Part shown: positions 53,334-62,978 of the stretch, in pieces
How positions within the stretch are numbered: position 1 is the stretch's first letter
Layout of the letters: each line of letters starts with the position of its first letter
Source: Bacteroidia bacterium
GTDB lineage: Bacteria; Bacteroidota; Bacteroidia; B-17B0; Aurantibacillaceae
Length of the DNA: 64,000 bases
Assembly: GCA_016787785.1 (NCBI GenBank)
Contig: JAEUTO010000003.1
Location: 186,001 to 250,000, forward strand
Reading direction: 5' to 3'
Made by a program: the position numbers and the translations under genes
The notes under the pieces: generated by a model
The model's input: the letters and a program-made list of their open reading frames with translations, nothing else
Told to the model about the DNA's origin: nothing
Database searches by the model: none

Positions 53334-55190
53334 ATGGCAAAATCAAATTATACAGAAGACAATATTAGGTCGTTAGACTGGAAAGAACACATTCGTACGC
53401 GCCCCGGCATGTACATTGGTAAATTAGGAGATGGAAGCGCTTTTGATGATGGAATTTATGTGCTCCTAAAAGAGGTAATGGATAACTCTATTGATGAGTT
53501 TATGATGGGTGAAGGAAATCGTATAGATATTAACGTAAAAGACGGCGTTGTTTCTATTCGCGATTTCGGGCGTGGTATTCCATTGGGTAAAGTTGTTGAA
53601 GTTGTTTCAAAAATGAATACCGGTGGTAAATACGATAGCGAGGCCTTTAAAAAATCTATTGGTTTAAATGGTGTGGGTACAAAAGCGGTTAACGCTTTAT
53701 CCATTAATTTTAGAGTTACCGCTTACCGCGATGGACAAGCGAAATCTGCAGATTTTAGCAAAGGCGAATTGGTAAAAGAATACAAGCTTGTTTCTACAAC
53801 TGAAAAGAACGGAACGTTAGTTGAATTTCGCCCGGATGATAGCATCTTCAAAAAATACCATTTCGTACACGAGTATATAGACCGCATGGTTTGGAACTAT
53901 GCATTTTTAAATACAGGCTTAACCCTTACATTAAACGGTAATGAATATGCTTCTAAAAATGGATTAAAAGATCTATTAGAAAAAAATATTACCGGCGAAA
54001 CTTTATACCCTATTATTCACCTAAGAGGAGAAGATATTGAGTTAGCAATGACCCATAGCAACGAACATTTTTCTGAAGAGTATTATTCGTATGTGAACGG
54101 GCAATACACAACACAAGGCGGAACGCACCTAGCTGCTTTTCGTGAAGCGGTTGTAAAAACAGTGCGCGAATTCTATAAAAAAGAATTTGAACCAAGTGAT
54201 GTGCGTAAATCAATTGTTGCCGCTATTGCTGTAAAAGTGCAGGAGCCTGTTTTTGAATCGCAAACCAAAACAAAATTAGGTAGCGCCGAAATTGCGCCGG
54301 GCGGGCAAAGTATTCGCGGCTTTATTGGCGATTTTATAAAACAACAGTTAGACAATTATCTTCACAAAAATCCTGAAGTGGCAAAAGCCATTGAAGCAAA
54401 AATCTTAGCCAATGAGCGTGAGCGTAAAGAATTATCGGGCATTCAAAAATTAGCGAGAGAGCGTGCAAAAAAATCTTCTCTTCATAATAAAAAACTGCGC
54501 GATTGCCGCACGCATTTAGATGATACGAAAGATCCACGTCGTTTAGAAACATCTATCTTTATCTGTGAGGGAGATTCAGCAAGCGGATCTATCACAAAAA
54601 CACGTGACGTAAATACGCAGGCAGTGTTTAGTTTAAAAGGAAAACCTTTGAACTGCTTTGGTCTTGGAAAAAAAGTGGTTTACGAGAACGAAGAATTTAA
54701 TTTATTACAAGCCGCTTTAAATATTGAAGATAATTTAGAAGAACTGCGCTATAATAATGTAATTATTGCTACCGATGCTGATGTAGATGGTATGCACATT
54801 CGTTTATTATTGCTGACCTTCTTTTTACAGTTCTTTCCTGATCTTGTAAAGAACAATCACGTTAAAATTTTGCAGACGCCATTATTTAGGGTAAGAAACA
54901 AAAAAGAGACCGCTTATTGTTATAGCGACGAAGAAAGAAAGGCTGCAGTAGCAAAATTGGGCCCAAAACCCGAAATTACCCGTTTTAAAGGTTTGGGTGA
55001 GATCTCGCCTGACGAATTTAAGCACTTTATTGGCAAAGACATCCGTTTAGAGCCGGTGTTAATTGACCAGAAGTCAAGCATAACGGAGCTTTTGAACTAT
55101 TATATGGGTAAAAACACGCAGGGTCGCCAGGACTTTATTATTGAGAATTTGCGCATTGAAAAAGACACAGAAAAAGAATTAATAGGTTAA
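53334..55190 (+). CDS. parE: DNA topoisomerase IV subunit B
   Basis: 618 residues, the length of ParE rather than the longer GyrB in many phyla. GHKL ATPase domain with [22 protein letters not shown] and [13 protein letters not shown]; the TOPRIM domain with CEGDSASGS (near 412) and [12 protein letters not shown]. The IFKSTDE-type C-terminal contact with the A subunit is [13 protein letters not shown]. Three lipoprotein genes separate it from parC at 58778. Confidence 0.93.
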   Translation: MAKSNYTEDNIRSLDWKEHIRTRPGMYIGKLGDGSAFDDGIYVLLKEVMDNSIDEFMMGEGNRIDINVKDGVVSIRDFGRGIPLGKVVEVVSKMNTGGKYDSEAFKKSIGLNGVGTKAVNALSINFRVTAYRDGQAKSADFSKGELVKEYKLVSTTEKNGTLVEFRPDDSIFKKYHFVHEYIDRMVWNYAFLNTGLTLTLNGNEYASKNGLKDLLEKNITGETLYPIIHLRGEDIELAMTHSNEHFSEEYYSYVNGQYTTQGGTHLAAFREAVVKTVREFYKKEFEPSDVRKSIVAAIAVKVQEPVFESQTKTKLGSAEIAPGGQSIRGFIGDFIKQQLDNYLHKNPEVAKAIEAKILANERERKELSGIQKLARERAKKSSLHNKKLRDCRTHLDDTKDPRRLETSIFICEGDSASGSITKTRDVNTQAVFSLKGKPLNCFGLGKKVVYENEEFNLLQAALNIEDNLEELRYNNVIIATDADVDGMHIRLLLLTFFLQFFPDLVKNNHVKILQTPLFRVRNKKETAYCYSDEERKAAVAKLGPKPEITRFKGLGEISPDEFKHFIGKDIRLEPVLIDQKSSITELLNYYMGKNTQGRQDFIIENLRIEKDTEKELIG

Positions 55191-55215
55191 CAAACGTTAA
55201 TTTCGGAAATTTTGA

Positions 55216-55223
55216 TAAATTTG
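55216..55223 (+). promoter_or_regulatory. -7 box for the lipoprotein cluster
   Basis: TAAATTTG lies 48 bases before ATG 55272. A small inverted repeat TTAAC-AAAC-GTTAA (55187-55200) overlaps the parE stop codon and sits near the -33 position. The lipoproteins may therefore have their own transcription start. Confidence 0.4.
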
Positions 55224-55271
55224 GAACGCGATTTGAATTTAACTTTAATATACACAAAAAAAACCATAAAA

Positions 55272-55847
55272 ATGAAAACAATTAACTTACTATTAATACC
55301 AGCTATTGCAGTTTTAACTCTGGCGGGTTGTAAATCAAAAAAGAAACCAATTCAAAAGGAAACTGGTGCTGTAGAGATCTCAGTTCCATTTAGCACAAAA
55401 GAATTTCGTTCTGACGAAGATAACTTTAGAGCAAAACAAGTTGGAAAATCTCCTGATCTTGCAACTGCTAAGAAAATAGCGTTTCAAAATGCTAAATCTG
55501 AAATGGCTGCTAATATTAACAGTACTATAAAAAGAGTAACTGATCAATATACCAATCAACGTACTGTTGGTAACACTCAGGAATTCGAAAATAAATTTGA
55601 AGAATTAGCGCGTGAGGTTGTAAATTTAGAGATCTCTAACGTAAGAGAGATCGGTGAGAAGATCTTCAAAGAAACTGATAACTCTTATAGCTATTGGATC
55701 GCGATCGAAGCAAGCAAAAAAACTATTTTTGATAAAGTAGATGCTAAGATCTCTAACGATGCTAAATTAAAATTAGACTACGATAAGCAAAAATTCCAAA
55801 GCATTTTTGATGCTGAAATGAAAAAATTAGCTGAAGAAGGAAAATAA
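55272..55847 (+). CDS. Lipoprotein, LPP20-like
   Basis: 191 residues from ATG 55272, where the signal peptide begins (an upstream in-frame TTG at 55212 would add 20 residues with no support). Lipobox LTLAGC gives lipidated Cys20. The body (DLATAKKIAFQNAKSEMAANI ... EEFENKFEEL-like region) resembles LPP20/LpoB-type repeats in which Ala-rich helices follow short strands. Outer-membrane lipoprotein of unknown role. An intrinsic terminator follows 9 bases after its stop. Confidence 0.75.
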   Translation: MKTINLLLIPAIAVLTLAGCKSKKKPIQKETGAVEISVPFSTKEFRSDEDNFRAKQVGKSPDLATAKKIAFQNAKSEMAANINSTIKRVTDQYTNQRTVGNTQEFENKFEELAREVVNLEISNVREIGEKIFKETDNSYSYWIAIEASKKTIFDKVDAKISNDAKLKLDYDKQKFQSIFDAEMKKLAEEGK

Positions 55848-55856
55848 AAAAAACCT

Positions 55857-55890
55857 AAAAAGAGCATCTCTAAAAGGATGCTCTTTTTTT
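55857..55890 (+). terminator. Intrinsic terminator after the first lipoprotein gene
   Basis: Perfect 12-base-pair stem (55857-55868 with 55877-55888, core AGAGCATC/GATGCTCT), an eight-base loop and a T run to 55890. The ATG at 55878 lies inside the 3' arm. Confidence 0.85.
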
Positions 55891-55901
55891 ACCCAAATTT
55901 T

Positions 55902-57263
55902 TTGAAACAAATTTATCCCATATTCATTTTAATTGGATCGTTAGTTCTTTTCGGTTGTAATGGATCTAAAAAGTATTTTAAAGCGGCTGAACGTCTTGAA
56001 AAACAGGGTTTAGTTAACGAAGCTGCAGAATATTATTTAGAATCGCTGCAAAGAAAACCAACCAATGTTGACGCAAGGGTTAAATTAAAAGAGGTAGGAC
56101 AAAAATATACTTCTAATCTTGCTTCCGATTTTTTCAGAAATTATAATACCCAGCAATTAGAATCATCTTTAGAAAGCTTCGAGAAATTAAAAGCCTTTAC
56201 CGGTAAAACCGCGGCATTAAGTGTTGTTATGGATTACCCAAAAGGTTATGAAGATGATTATCAAAAAACAGTAGAAAATTACTGTTCAAAAAATTACAAC
56301 CAGGCTTATAGCATGGTAAATCAAAAAAAATATAACGATGCATTAACGTACATCTCAAATATTAAGAAGTACAATCCTAATTATAAAACAACGCAGCAAT
56401 TAGAGATCGTTTCTCATTGCGAACCATTATACCAAACCGCTGTTAGTAGTTTAGAAAATAAGAACTATGCCAGCGCTTTAATTTCTCTCTCAAAAATAAA
56501 AGAAAGAACTGAAAACTATAAAGACTTTAAAGAGTTGTATGATCTGTCTTCGGCAGAACAAACCAAAGAGTTTATTTTAATTCAACCTAAAAACTCTACC
56601 GATAATTCTGAAAAAGAAATTGAAGAATATCTGTTCAATAACTTTACGCAAACTGCTACCCAAAAATTTTCGAACATCAAACTCATAAATAACACGCCAT
56701 TTGAAGAGTCCGGCGGGTCGTCAGACATGTTAAGCAATAACACTAACGTAGATCTTATTCAGGCTATACGAAAAGCTACCGGTGCTGATTATTTTTATAC
56801 CTACGATGTTTCCAATAAAAAAGAAATAAATACCGGCCCTACAAAAAGTTCTTACACTTCTTATCTTGAAGTTAAGACCAGAAAAAACGATACGTTGGTA
56901 ATTACAGAATATCAGCCCGTTAATTACAGCTTGGTAAAAGGGTCGCGCACCTATTCGTACGATTATAAATACAAAATAATTAACGCATTTTCGAACCAGA
57001 TCGTTTCATCGCAAACTCAAAACATGATAAGCCAGGACGCTATGGAGTATAACGAATTCACTAAAAGCTTTAATGGCAATATCAATAATCTTTTTCCATA
57101 CAATCCGCATCAAACGGCTCCTGCAGCGCAATACAATCCGCGCAGCTGGCGTAGCATGTTTCAGGCAAAAAATACTTTAAAATCTTTTGATGAGCTGAAA
57201 AGTGAAACAAATAGCAAAGCAATTAATTTTTTTACAACCTCTGTAAGCAATAACATAAAATAA
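55902..57263 (+). CDS. Lipoprotein with TPR-like repeats
   Basis: 453 residues from TTG 55902, which begins a proper lipoprotein signal (MKQIYPIFILIGSLVLFGC, Cys19). The ATG at 55878 would place the start inside a terminator stem and add eight residues with no signal-peptide benefit. Residues about 25-200 are helical repeats (AAEYYLESLQRKPTNVDARVK, YNQAYSMVNQKKYNDALTY); the rest contains KNSTDNSEKEIEEYLFNNF and a strand-rich domain like those of CsgG/LpoB-type activators. Function unknown. Confidence 0.7.
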   Translation: MKQIYPIFILIGSLVLFGCNGSKKYFKAAERLEKQGLVNEAAEYYLESLQRKPTNVDARVKLKEVGQKYTSNLASDFFRNYNTQQLESSLESFEKLKAFTGKTAALSVVMDYPKGYEDDYQKTVENYCSKNYNQAYSMVNQKKYNDALTYISNIKKYNPNYKTTQQLEIVSHCEPLYQTAVSSLENKNYASALISLSKIKERTENYKDFKELYDLSSAEQTKEFILIQPKNSTDNSEKEIEEYLFNNFTQTATQKFSNIKLINNTPFEESGGSSDMLSNNTNVDLIQAIRKATGADYFYTYDVSNKKEINTGPTKSSYTSYLEVKTRKNDTLVITEYQPVNYSLVKGSRTYSYDYKYKIINAFSNQIVSSQTQNMISQDAMEYNEFTKSFNGNINNLFPYNPHQTAPAAQYNPRSWRSMFQAKNTLKSFDELKSETNSKAINFFTTSVSNNIK

Positions 57264-57266
57264 AAA

Positions 57267-58673
57267 TTGAAAAATATACTTTACATATTTTTAGTGTTTG
57301 GTGTTTTAGCAGGATGCAAAAGCAAAAAAGAAGTTGCCGTTGCCGCTACTGAGGTAAAAGTGCCGCTATGGGTTAGCAGCCGGCCAAACAACGGTTTTAA
57401 ATATGTTGGTATTGGTGTATCTGATAAAGGCAAAAGCAGTAACTATCAAATTGATGCTAAGAAAAATGCGCTTTACGATCTGTCATCAGAAATAAAAGTA
57501 AATATTTCAAGTAACTCTGTTCTGTATACCGTACAAAACAATAATAATTTTAATGAAAATTTTAACTCCTTAATAAATCTTACAAATACCGATAACATTG
57601 AAGGTTACCAGTTGGTTGATTCGTATGAGAATGAAAAGCAATATTGGGTATACTATCAATTAGATAAAGCCGAATACGCCAACCAAAAAGCGCAAAAAAA
57701 ACAGCAAATTATTTCTAAGGCTACTAACTTAATTAATTTAAGTTTTAATGATGAAAAAAATAAAGACTTCTCATCTTGCTTAAAAAAACGAATACAGGCA
57801 TTTGGTGTACTAACTCCTTACTTAAGCGAAGAAATTAGTTTTGATGCGGCGCAAACCAACGGCATTAAAACTGTTTTTGACCTAACTTCTATCATTCAGC
57901 AGCAATTACAATCAATCTCGCTTGTACAACAAAAAGAACTGCCAATTTTAAAACCTTACCAATTAACCTATGCGCCGTTGGTTTACGGCTTAGAATTAAA
58001 AACAAAAACGCCTTTGCAAAACTTCCCCTTCATTATTAGCAGCGATGAAGAAAAAATTAAGATCAACGAAAAAACAACTACCAATAATAATGGCGAGCTG
58101 CAATTAAAAGTAAATTATGTTGAACCTATCAACCAAACCGCGGCATTTGCTTTAAGTCCCGATATCTCGAGTTTGATGGGCTCCGACTCGTTAGGTCGCG
58201 CCGGTATTACGGTATTAAAACAATTCATTCAAACCCCCTCATTAAAAGTACAGGCAAGGGTAAATAACATTAATATTTTTATTAGCGCCAGCGAAAAGAA
58301 TTTTGGTAAACCAACTAATTTAAATTTGATAGAATCAATTATCAGCAAAAAATTTAATGGTCAGGAAGTTCAGGTTGTTAGTAAAGCCGCCGATGCAGAT
58401 TATATTATTGAGTCGGTTGCCGAAACACAGGAAGACATTAGTAGCGATATTTTAGAAAGCAACTATAAAATAAAATTAGCAGCATTAATAATTTCTTTGC
58501 AATTAAAAGACAATGTTACCCAGGAAGTGATCTTTAAAACCCAGGTAAACGATGTGTATGGTTACGCCAATAACATTGAAAAGGCAGGCATGAACGCCTA
58601 TACTAACCCAAAGCTTAACACCAAGCTTTCTGAAGCGCTTTTCTTTTTAAAAAGGAAAATTTTGGTTTATTAG
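57267..58673 (+). CDS. LPP20 family lipoprotein
   Basis: 468 residues from TTG 57267, with lipobox LAGC (Cys17). Residues about 30-125 (VPLWVSSRPNNGFKYVGIGVSDKG, AKKNALYDLSSEIKVNISSN) are an LPP20 domain as in the first gene of the trio. A middle strand-rich domain and a C-terminal LpoB/CsgG-like region (SLKVQARVNNINIFISASEKNF, KAADADYIIESVAETQED) follow. The 3-base gap to the second lipoprotein indicates co-translation. Role unknown; outer-membrane complex is a guess. Confidence 0.72.
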   Translation: MKNILYIFLVFGVLAGCKSKKEVAVAATEVKVPLWVSSRPNNGFKYVGIGVSDKGKSSNYQIDAKKNALYDLSSEIKVNISSNSVLYTVQNNNNFNENFNSLINLTNTDNIEGYQLVDSYENEKQYWVYYQLDKAEYANQKAQKKQQIISKATNLINLSFNDEKNKDFSSCLKKRIQAFGVLTPYLSEEISFDAAQTNGIKTVFDLTSIIQQQLQSISLVQQKELPILKPYQLTYAPLVYGLELKTKTPLQNFPFIISSDEEKIKINEKTTTNNNGELQLKVNYVEPINQTAAFALSPDISSLMGSDSLGRAGITVLKQFIQTPSLKVQARVNNINIFISASEKNFGKPTNLNLIESIISKKFNGQEVQVVSKAADADYIIESVAETQEDISSDILESNYKIKLAALIISLQLKDNVTQEVIFKTQVNDVYGYANNIEKAGMNAYTNPKLNTKLSEALFFLKRKILVY

Positions 58674-58749
58674 CAGCCATTTGTGAATATTTCGTCTTAT
58701 TTTTTTCCACCAAAGCCACTATTTCTAGGTTTTTTGTGATTTCGTAATG

Positions 58750-58757
58750 TATATTTG
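58750..58757 (+). promoter_or_regulatory. -7 box for parC
   Basis: TATATTTG ends 20 bases before ATG 58778. No convincing -33 TTTG at 18-21 bases; a TTTG lies only 13 bases away. It suggests parC can be transcribed apart from the lipoproteins. Confidence 0.45.
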
Positions 58758-58777
58758 CAATTATTTTATTTTTTTAG

Positions 58778-61426
58778 ATGAGCGATATTTTTGACGGAGT
58801 AGATAACGAGAACCACCACGAGGTGAATAAAATAACCCACGTGAGTGGCATGTTTAAGAATTGGTTTATTGATTATGCCAGCTACGTTATTCTTGAGCGC
58901 GCTGTGCCGGCGATGGAAGACGGGCTTAAACCCGTGCAACGCCGTATTTTACATAGCATGTGGGAGTTGGAAGATGGGCGTTACAATAAGGTAGCCAATC
59001 TTATTGGTAACACAATGAAGTATCACCCGCACGGTGACGCCAGTATTGGCGATGCCATGGTAGCGCTCGGACAAAAAGATCTATTGATTGACTGCCAGGG
59101 AAACTGGGGTAATATTTTAACCGGCGATTATGCTGCTGCCCCCCGTTATATCGAGGCCCGCCTCTCTAAATTTGGTCAAGAAGTAATTTTTAATCCAAAA
59201 ACTACTAACTGGGGTTTAAGTTACGATGGCAGGAATAAAGAACCAATTACACTTCCGGTAAAATTTCCTTTGGTATTAGCGCAAGGTGTAGAGGGTATTG
59301 CCGTTGGTTTAGCTACAAAAATATTACCACATAATTTTAATGAGTTGATCGATGCTTCAATCCAAATTTTAAAAGGAAAAAAAGCAACCATCTACCCTGA
59401 TTTTATTACCGGAGGTATTGCCGATTTTAGCGATTACAAAGACGGGCTACGTGGCGGAAAAATCAAGATCCGTGCGCGTGTAAAAGAATTAAATTCTAAA
59501 ACGATCATCATTACCGAAATTCCTTTTGGAACAACAACAGGCTCTTTAATAGATTCTATTTTAGCGGCCAACGATAAAGGGAAAATTAAAATTAAAAAGG
59601 TTGAAGATAATACCGCAGAAAACGTTGAGATCTTAATCCATTTACAACCCGGCATTTCTACTGATAAAACAATTGACGCACTTTACGCTTTCACAAACTG
59701 TGAAATGAGTATTTCGCCAAATGCCTGTATCATTGAAGGTGAGAAGCCAAGGTTCTTAGGTGTTAGTGAGATCCTTAAAATTTCTACGCACCAAACACTG
59801 GCACTTTTAAAACGCGAGTTAGAAATTGAACAACTTGAGTTAGAAGAAAAATGGCACTTTGCTTCTTTAGAAAAAATATTCATTAAAGAAGAAATGTACA
59901 TCGACTTTAAAAAATATAATAACAAAGAAAATTTATTTGAATATTTATACGAACGCTTTAAACCCTTTAAGAAGAAATTAATTCGTGATATAAGCGATGA
60001 CGATCTTCACCGCTTAACGCAAATTCCAATGATCCGTATCACCCGCTTTGATACTATTAAGGCCGAAGCGCAAATGAAGGAGTTGGAAGAAAAAATAGCA
60101 GCAGTAAAAAATCATTTAGCGCATCTTACCGATTACGCGGTTGAATATTTTAAGAATTTAAAAAAGAAATACGGTACAGGTCGCGAACGCAAAACCGAGA
60201 CCAAACAATTAGAAACTATTATTGCTACTGAAGTAATAATGGCTAATGAAAAATTATACGTAAACCGTGCCGAAGGTTTTATTGGCACCAGTTTAAAGAA
60301 AGATGAATTTGTTACCGATTGCTCGGCATTGGACGACATTATTGCTTTTACCAAAGATGGTAAAATGAAAGTGGTGAAAGTTGCAGACAAATCGTTTATT
60401 GGTAAAGACATTATTTATCTGGCCATCTTTAAAAAGAATGATGAGCGCACAACGTATAATATGATCTACACCGATGGACCAAAAGGCATCACTTTTATTA
60501 AACGTTTTAATGTTACCGGTGTTACCCGCGAAAAAGAATACGATCTTACAAAAGGTACACCCAACTCAACCGTGCATTGGTTCACTATAAATCCAAATGG
60601 TGAAGCAGAAAAAGTAATTGTTATTTTAAAACCATTAAGTGGTGTGCGCAAGTTGGAACTGGATATAGATTTTACTGAGATCCCTGTTAAGGCAAGAACA
60701 TCGGTAGGAAATATTGTTACCAAATACGCTATTAAAAAAGTAGTGCTAAAAGAAAAAGGTGCTTCTACCTTAGGTGGCGAAGATTATTGGTTTGATGAAA
60801 CAACGCACCGTTTAAACAAGAACGAAAAAGGAACTTATCTTGGTAATTTTAGTGGTGATGATAAAATACTTACTGTTACCAGCACAGGTTTTTATAAACT
60901 TTACACGTATGATATCTTAAATCATTTTGATGAAGATACTATTCTCATAGAAAAATATTTCCCTAATCAAACGCTTACGTGTATCTATTTTGACGGGCAA
61001 AGCAAATCGTATTTCACAAAACGTTTTGCGCCTGAGAATACAACCAATAAAACTCTTATAATTACTGAGCACGAGCAATCGCGGGTTGAGTTGATCACAA
61101 CGCAGATCAACCCTGTTATTGAAGTAAAATTTGCGAAGGAAAAAGGTGTTGAAATTCCGGAAGAGACGATCAACATGGTTGAGTTTAGTCCTGCTGTAAA
61201 CATTAAAGCAAAAGGAAAAAAATTAAGTTCTTATAAAGTAAAAGAAATTAGTTTAAAAGAACCCGAAGAAATAAAAGCAGCGCGTAAATTTTTAAAGAAA
61301 GAGTCTGACGATGAAAAAACAGGTTTATCGCCTGTAGAATTGCATCGCCGGGCCATGGAAAAATTAAGCAAAGCCAATAATAAAGATTTTTTGGACGGTG
61401 ATGGGCAAATAACTTTTGAGTTCTAA
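58778..61426 (+). CDS. parC: DNA topoisomerase IV subunit A
   Basis: 882 residues. Catalytic Tyr124 in APRYIEARL; QRRILHSMWE, KYHPHGDASIGDAMV and GIAVGLATKILPHNF identify the type IIA breakage-reunion core. The C-terminal ~330 residues are a beta-pinwheel with repeated Lys/Gly turns. It forms topoisomerase IV with ParE to decatenate chromosomes. It overlaps the convergent ruvC by 4 bases. A ~60-residue acidic/Lys-rich tail after the pinwheel ends in GDGQITFEF. Confidence 0.93.
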   Translation: MSDIFDGVDNENHHEVNKITHVSGMFKNWFIDYASYVILERAVPAMEDGLKPVQRRILHSMWELEDGRYNKVANLIGNTMKYHPHGDASIGDAMVALGQKDLLIDCQGNWGNILTGDYAAAPRYIEARLSKFGQEVIFNPKTTNWGLSYDGRNKEPITLPVKFPLVLAQGVEGIAVGLATKILPHNFNELIDASIQILKGKKATIYPDFITGGIADFSDYKDGLRGGKIKIRARVKELNSKTIIITEIPFGTTTGSLIDSILAANDKGKIKIKKVEDNTAENVEILIHLQPGISTDKTIDALYAFTNCEMSISPNACIIEGEKPRFLGVSEILKISTHQTLALLKRELEIEQLELEEKWHFASLEKIFIKEEMYIDFKKYNNKENLFEYLYERFKPFKKKLIRDISDDDLHRLTQIPMIRITRFDTIKAEAQMKELEEKIAAVKNHLAHLTDYAVEYFKNLKKKYGTGRERKTETKQLETIIATEVIMANEKLYVNRAEGFIGTSLKKDEFVTDCSALDDIIAFTKDGKMKVVKVADKSFIGKDIIYLAIFKKNDERTTYNMIYTDGPKGITFIKRFNVTGVTREKEYDLTKGTPNSTVHWFTINPNGEAEKVIVILKPLSGVRKLELDIDFTEIPVKARTSVGNIVTKYAIKKVVLKEKGASTLGGEDYWFDETTHRLNKNEKGTYLGNFSGDDKILTVTSTGFYKLYTYDILNHFDEDTILIEKYFPNQTLTCIYFDGQSKSYFTKRFAPENTTNKTLIITEHEQSRVELITTQINPVIEVKFAKEKGVEIPEETINMVEFSPAVNIKAKGKKLSSYKVKEISLKEPEEIKAARKFLKKESDDEKTGLSPVELHRRAMEKLSKANNKDFLDGDGQITFEF

Positions 61427-61980
61427 ACTTTCCTCTTAGGATTATCCGTTAAAAAAGCTTTCCAGCCGGTGTATGATTTAGTTCCTGCGCCGGCTTTTTT
61501 ATTTTGGTAATAGTGGCAAAGTGCCGCGCCAATAGCATCGGTAGCATCTAAAAATTGTTGTTCTTTTTCTATGCCTAAAATTTGCACCAACATAGCGGCC
61601 ACCTGTTCCTTGCTGGCATTACCATTACCGGTAATACTCATTTTTATTTTTTTTGGTGAGTATTCTGTTATTGGGATATTTTTACTTAATGCCGCTGCAA
61701 TAGCCACGCCCTGTGCCCTACCCAGCTTTAACATGGATTGTACGTTCTTTCCAAAAAAAGGTGCTTCAATGGCAAGTTCATCGGGTTTGTATTCTTCAAT
61801 AATAGCAACCGTGCGATCGAAGATCATTTTTAAACGAACAGCGTGATCATCAAATTTATCGAGCTTAATTACGCCAATGCCAATAGGTTTTACCACATTG
61901 TTTTGTATGTGAATAAGACCGTAGCCCATCACTACTGTCCCGGGGTCAATTCCTAATATAATTCTGTCGTTAACTGCCAT
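61423..61980 (-). CDS. ruvC: Crossover junction endodeoxyribonuclease RuvC
   Basis: 185 residues. The four acidic catalytic residues can be placed: ILGIDPGT (near residue 11), ELAIEAPFF, and DATDAIGAAL with the final Asp pair; SITGNGNASKEQVAAMLV is the typical DNA-binding segment. It resolves Holliday junctions. The stop codon overlaps the parC stop by 4 bases. No ruvA or ruvB is adjacent. Confidence 0.95.
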   Translation of the reverse strand: MAVNDRIILGIDPGTVVMGYGLIHIQNNVVKPIGIGVIKLDKFDDHAVRLKMIFDRTVAIIEEYKPDELAIEAPFFGKNVQSMLKLGRAQGVAIAAALSKNIPITEYSPKKIKMSITGNGNASKEQVAAMLVQILGIEKEQQFLDATDAIGAALCHYYQNKKAGAGTKSYTGWKAFLTDNPKRKV

Positions 61981-62003
61981 TAAAAATGTAAATTTAGCCT
62001 AAT

Positions 62004-62978
62004 TTGCAAGAGCGAAAAAAAATAATTTCCACTATTATTAAAGTGCTGATAGGCCTTGGAAGTTTTTTTATCATTTACCTCCGATTAAAAAGTGATCTTA
62101 CTCCCGAAAAATTAGATCTATTAACAGACTTAATAATTTCGTTAAAAGGATTATTATGTTTTGGTCTTTGTTTATTGTTAATTCCAATTAACTGGGGAAT
62201 TGAATCTTACAAATGGCAAATAATAACTGAGCCGGTAGAAAAAGTTAGTTTTAAAACAGCCATGCATTCTGTTTATGCCGGCGTTTGCCTGGGAAACTTA
62301 GCGCCCGGAAGGGCTACGGAGTTTTTAGCAAAAATTATTTTTTTCAAAATAGAAAATCGGCCAAAAATTACAGCGTTACATTTTATTAATGGCATGTTTC
62401 AATTATGTATTACCTATTTATTTGGCCTAAGTGCTTTATTAATTCAATTGAACCAATTTAATAACGAAAATGTTTGGCTGGCTTACACAACAAGTGCCAT
62501 TGCTATTTTAGTTTTTTCTGTTTTTATTTTCTCCTTAATTAAGATCGATCTTATTTTAAATTTCATCACCAAAAAACTAAATAAACAACAAGCGTTGGAT
62601 GATTTTAAGTACCGATTCACTATAAAAAAATTGCTTCAATTATTTGGCTTTTCTTTAATACGATACTTGGTATTCTCTTTTCAATTTATTTTATTGCTCT
62701 ACTTATTTAACCAGGGCAATTTTAATTTTTCTATATTTACAGGTATAGCATTGTATTATTTGGTTATTACTACCATTCCCATGATCAGTGTATTAGAGGG
62801 GCCCATAAGAGCCGCCATTGCTTTAATAGTTTTTCACGATTCAGGAGTTTCTGATTCTGTTTTAGCCTTATCTTCGGTATTGATCTGGTTAATTAATATT
62901 ATTGTACCAAGCATTTACGGCTATAGTATTTTATTGAAACAAAATTTTGATTTTAAACTTTTTGGTAAACAAAAATGA
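62004..62978 (+). CDS. Lysylphosphatidylglycerol synthase-type TM family protein (UPF0104)
   Basis: 324 residues, eight or so helices. GVCLGNLAPGRATEFLAKIIFFK near residue 93 and the last helices (TIPMISVLEGPIRAAIALIVF) are typical of the UPF0104/LPG-synthase TM family. In other organisms relatives act with GT2 enzymes in lipid or glycan modification (e.g. AglD). It overlaps the following GT2 gene by an ATGA, so cooperation is plausible. TTG start at 62004. Confidence 0.75.
   Translation: MQERKKIISTIIKVLIGLGSFFIIYLRLKSDLTPEKLDLLTDLIISLKGLLCFGLCLLLIPINWGIESYKWQIITEPVEKVSFKTAMHSVYAGVCLGNLAPGRATEFLAKIIFFKIENRPKITALHFINGMFQLCITYLFGLSALLIQLNQFNNENVWLAYTTSAIAILVFSVFIFSLIKIDLILNFITKKLNKQQALDDFKYRFTIKKLLQLFGFSLIRYLVFSFQFILLLYLFNQGNFNFSIFTGIALYYLVITTIPMISVLEGPIRAAIALIVFHDSGVSDSVLALSSVLIWLINIIVPSIYGYSILLKQNFDFKLFGKQK

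Noticed and set aside
55212-55271. TTG start for the first lipoprotein adding 20 residues
   Set aside because: It would bury the signal peptide; ATG 55272 starts it directly, and the -7 box lies inside the extension.
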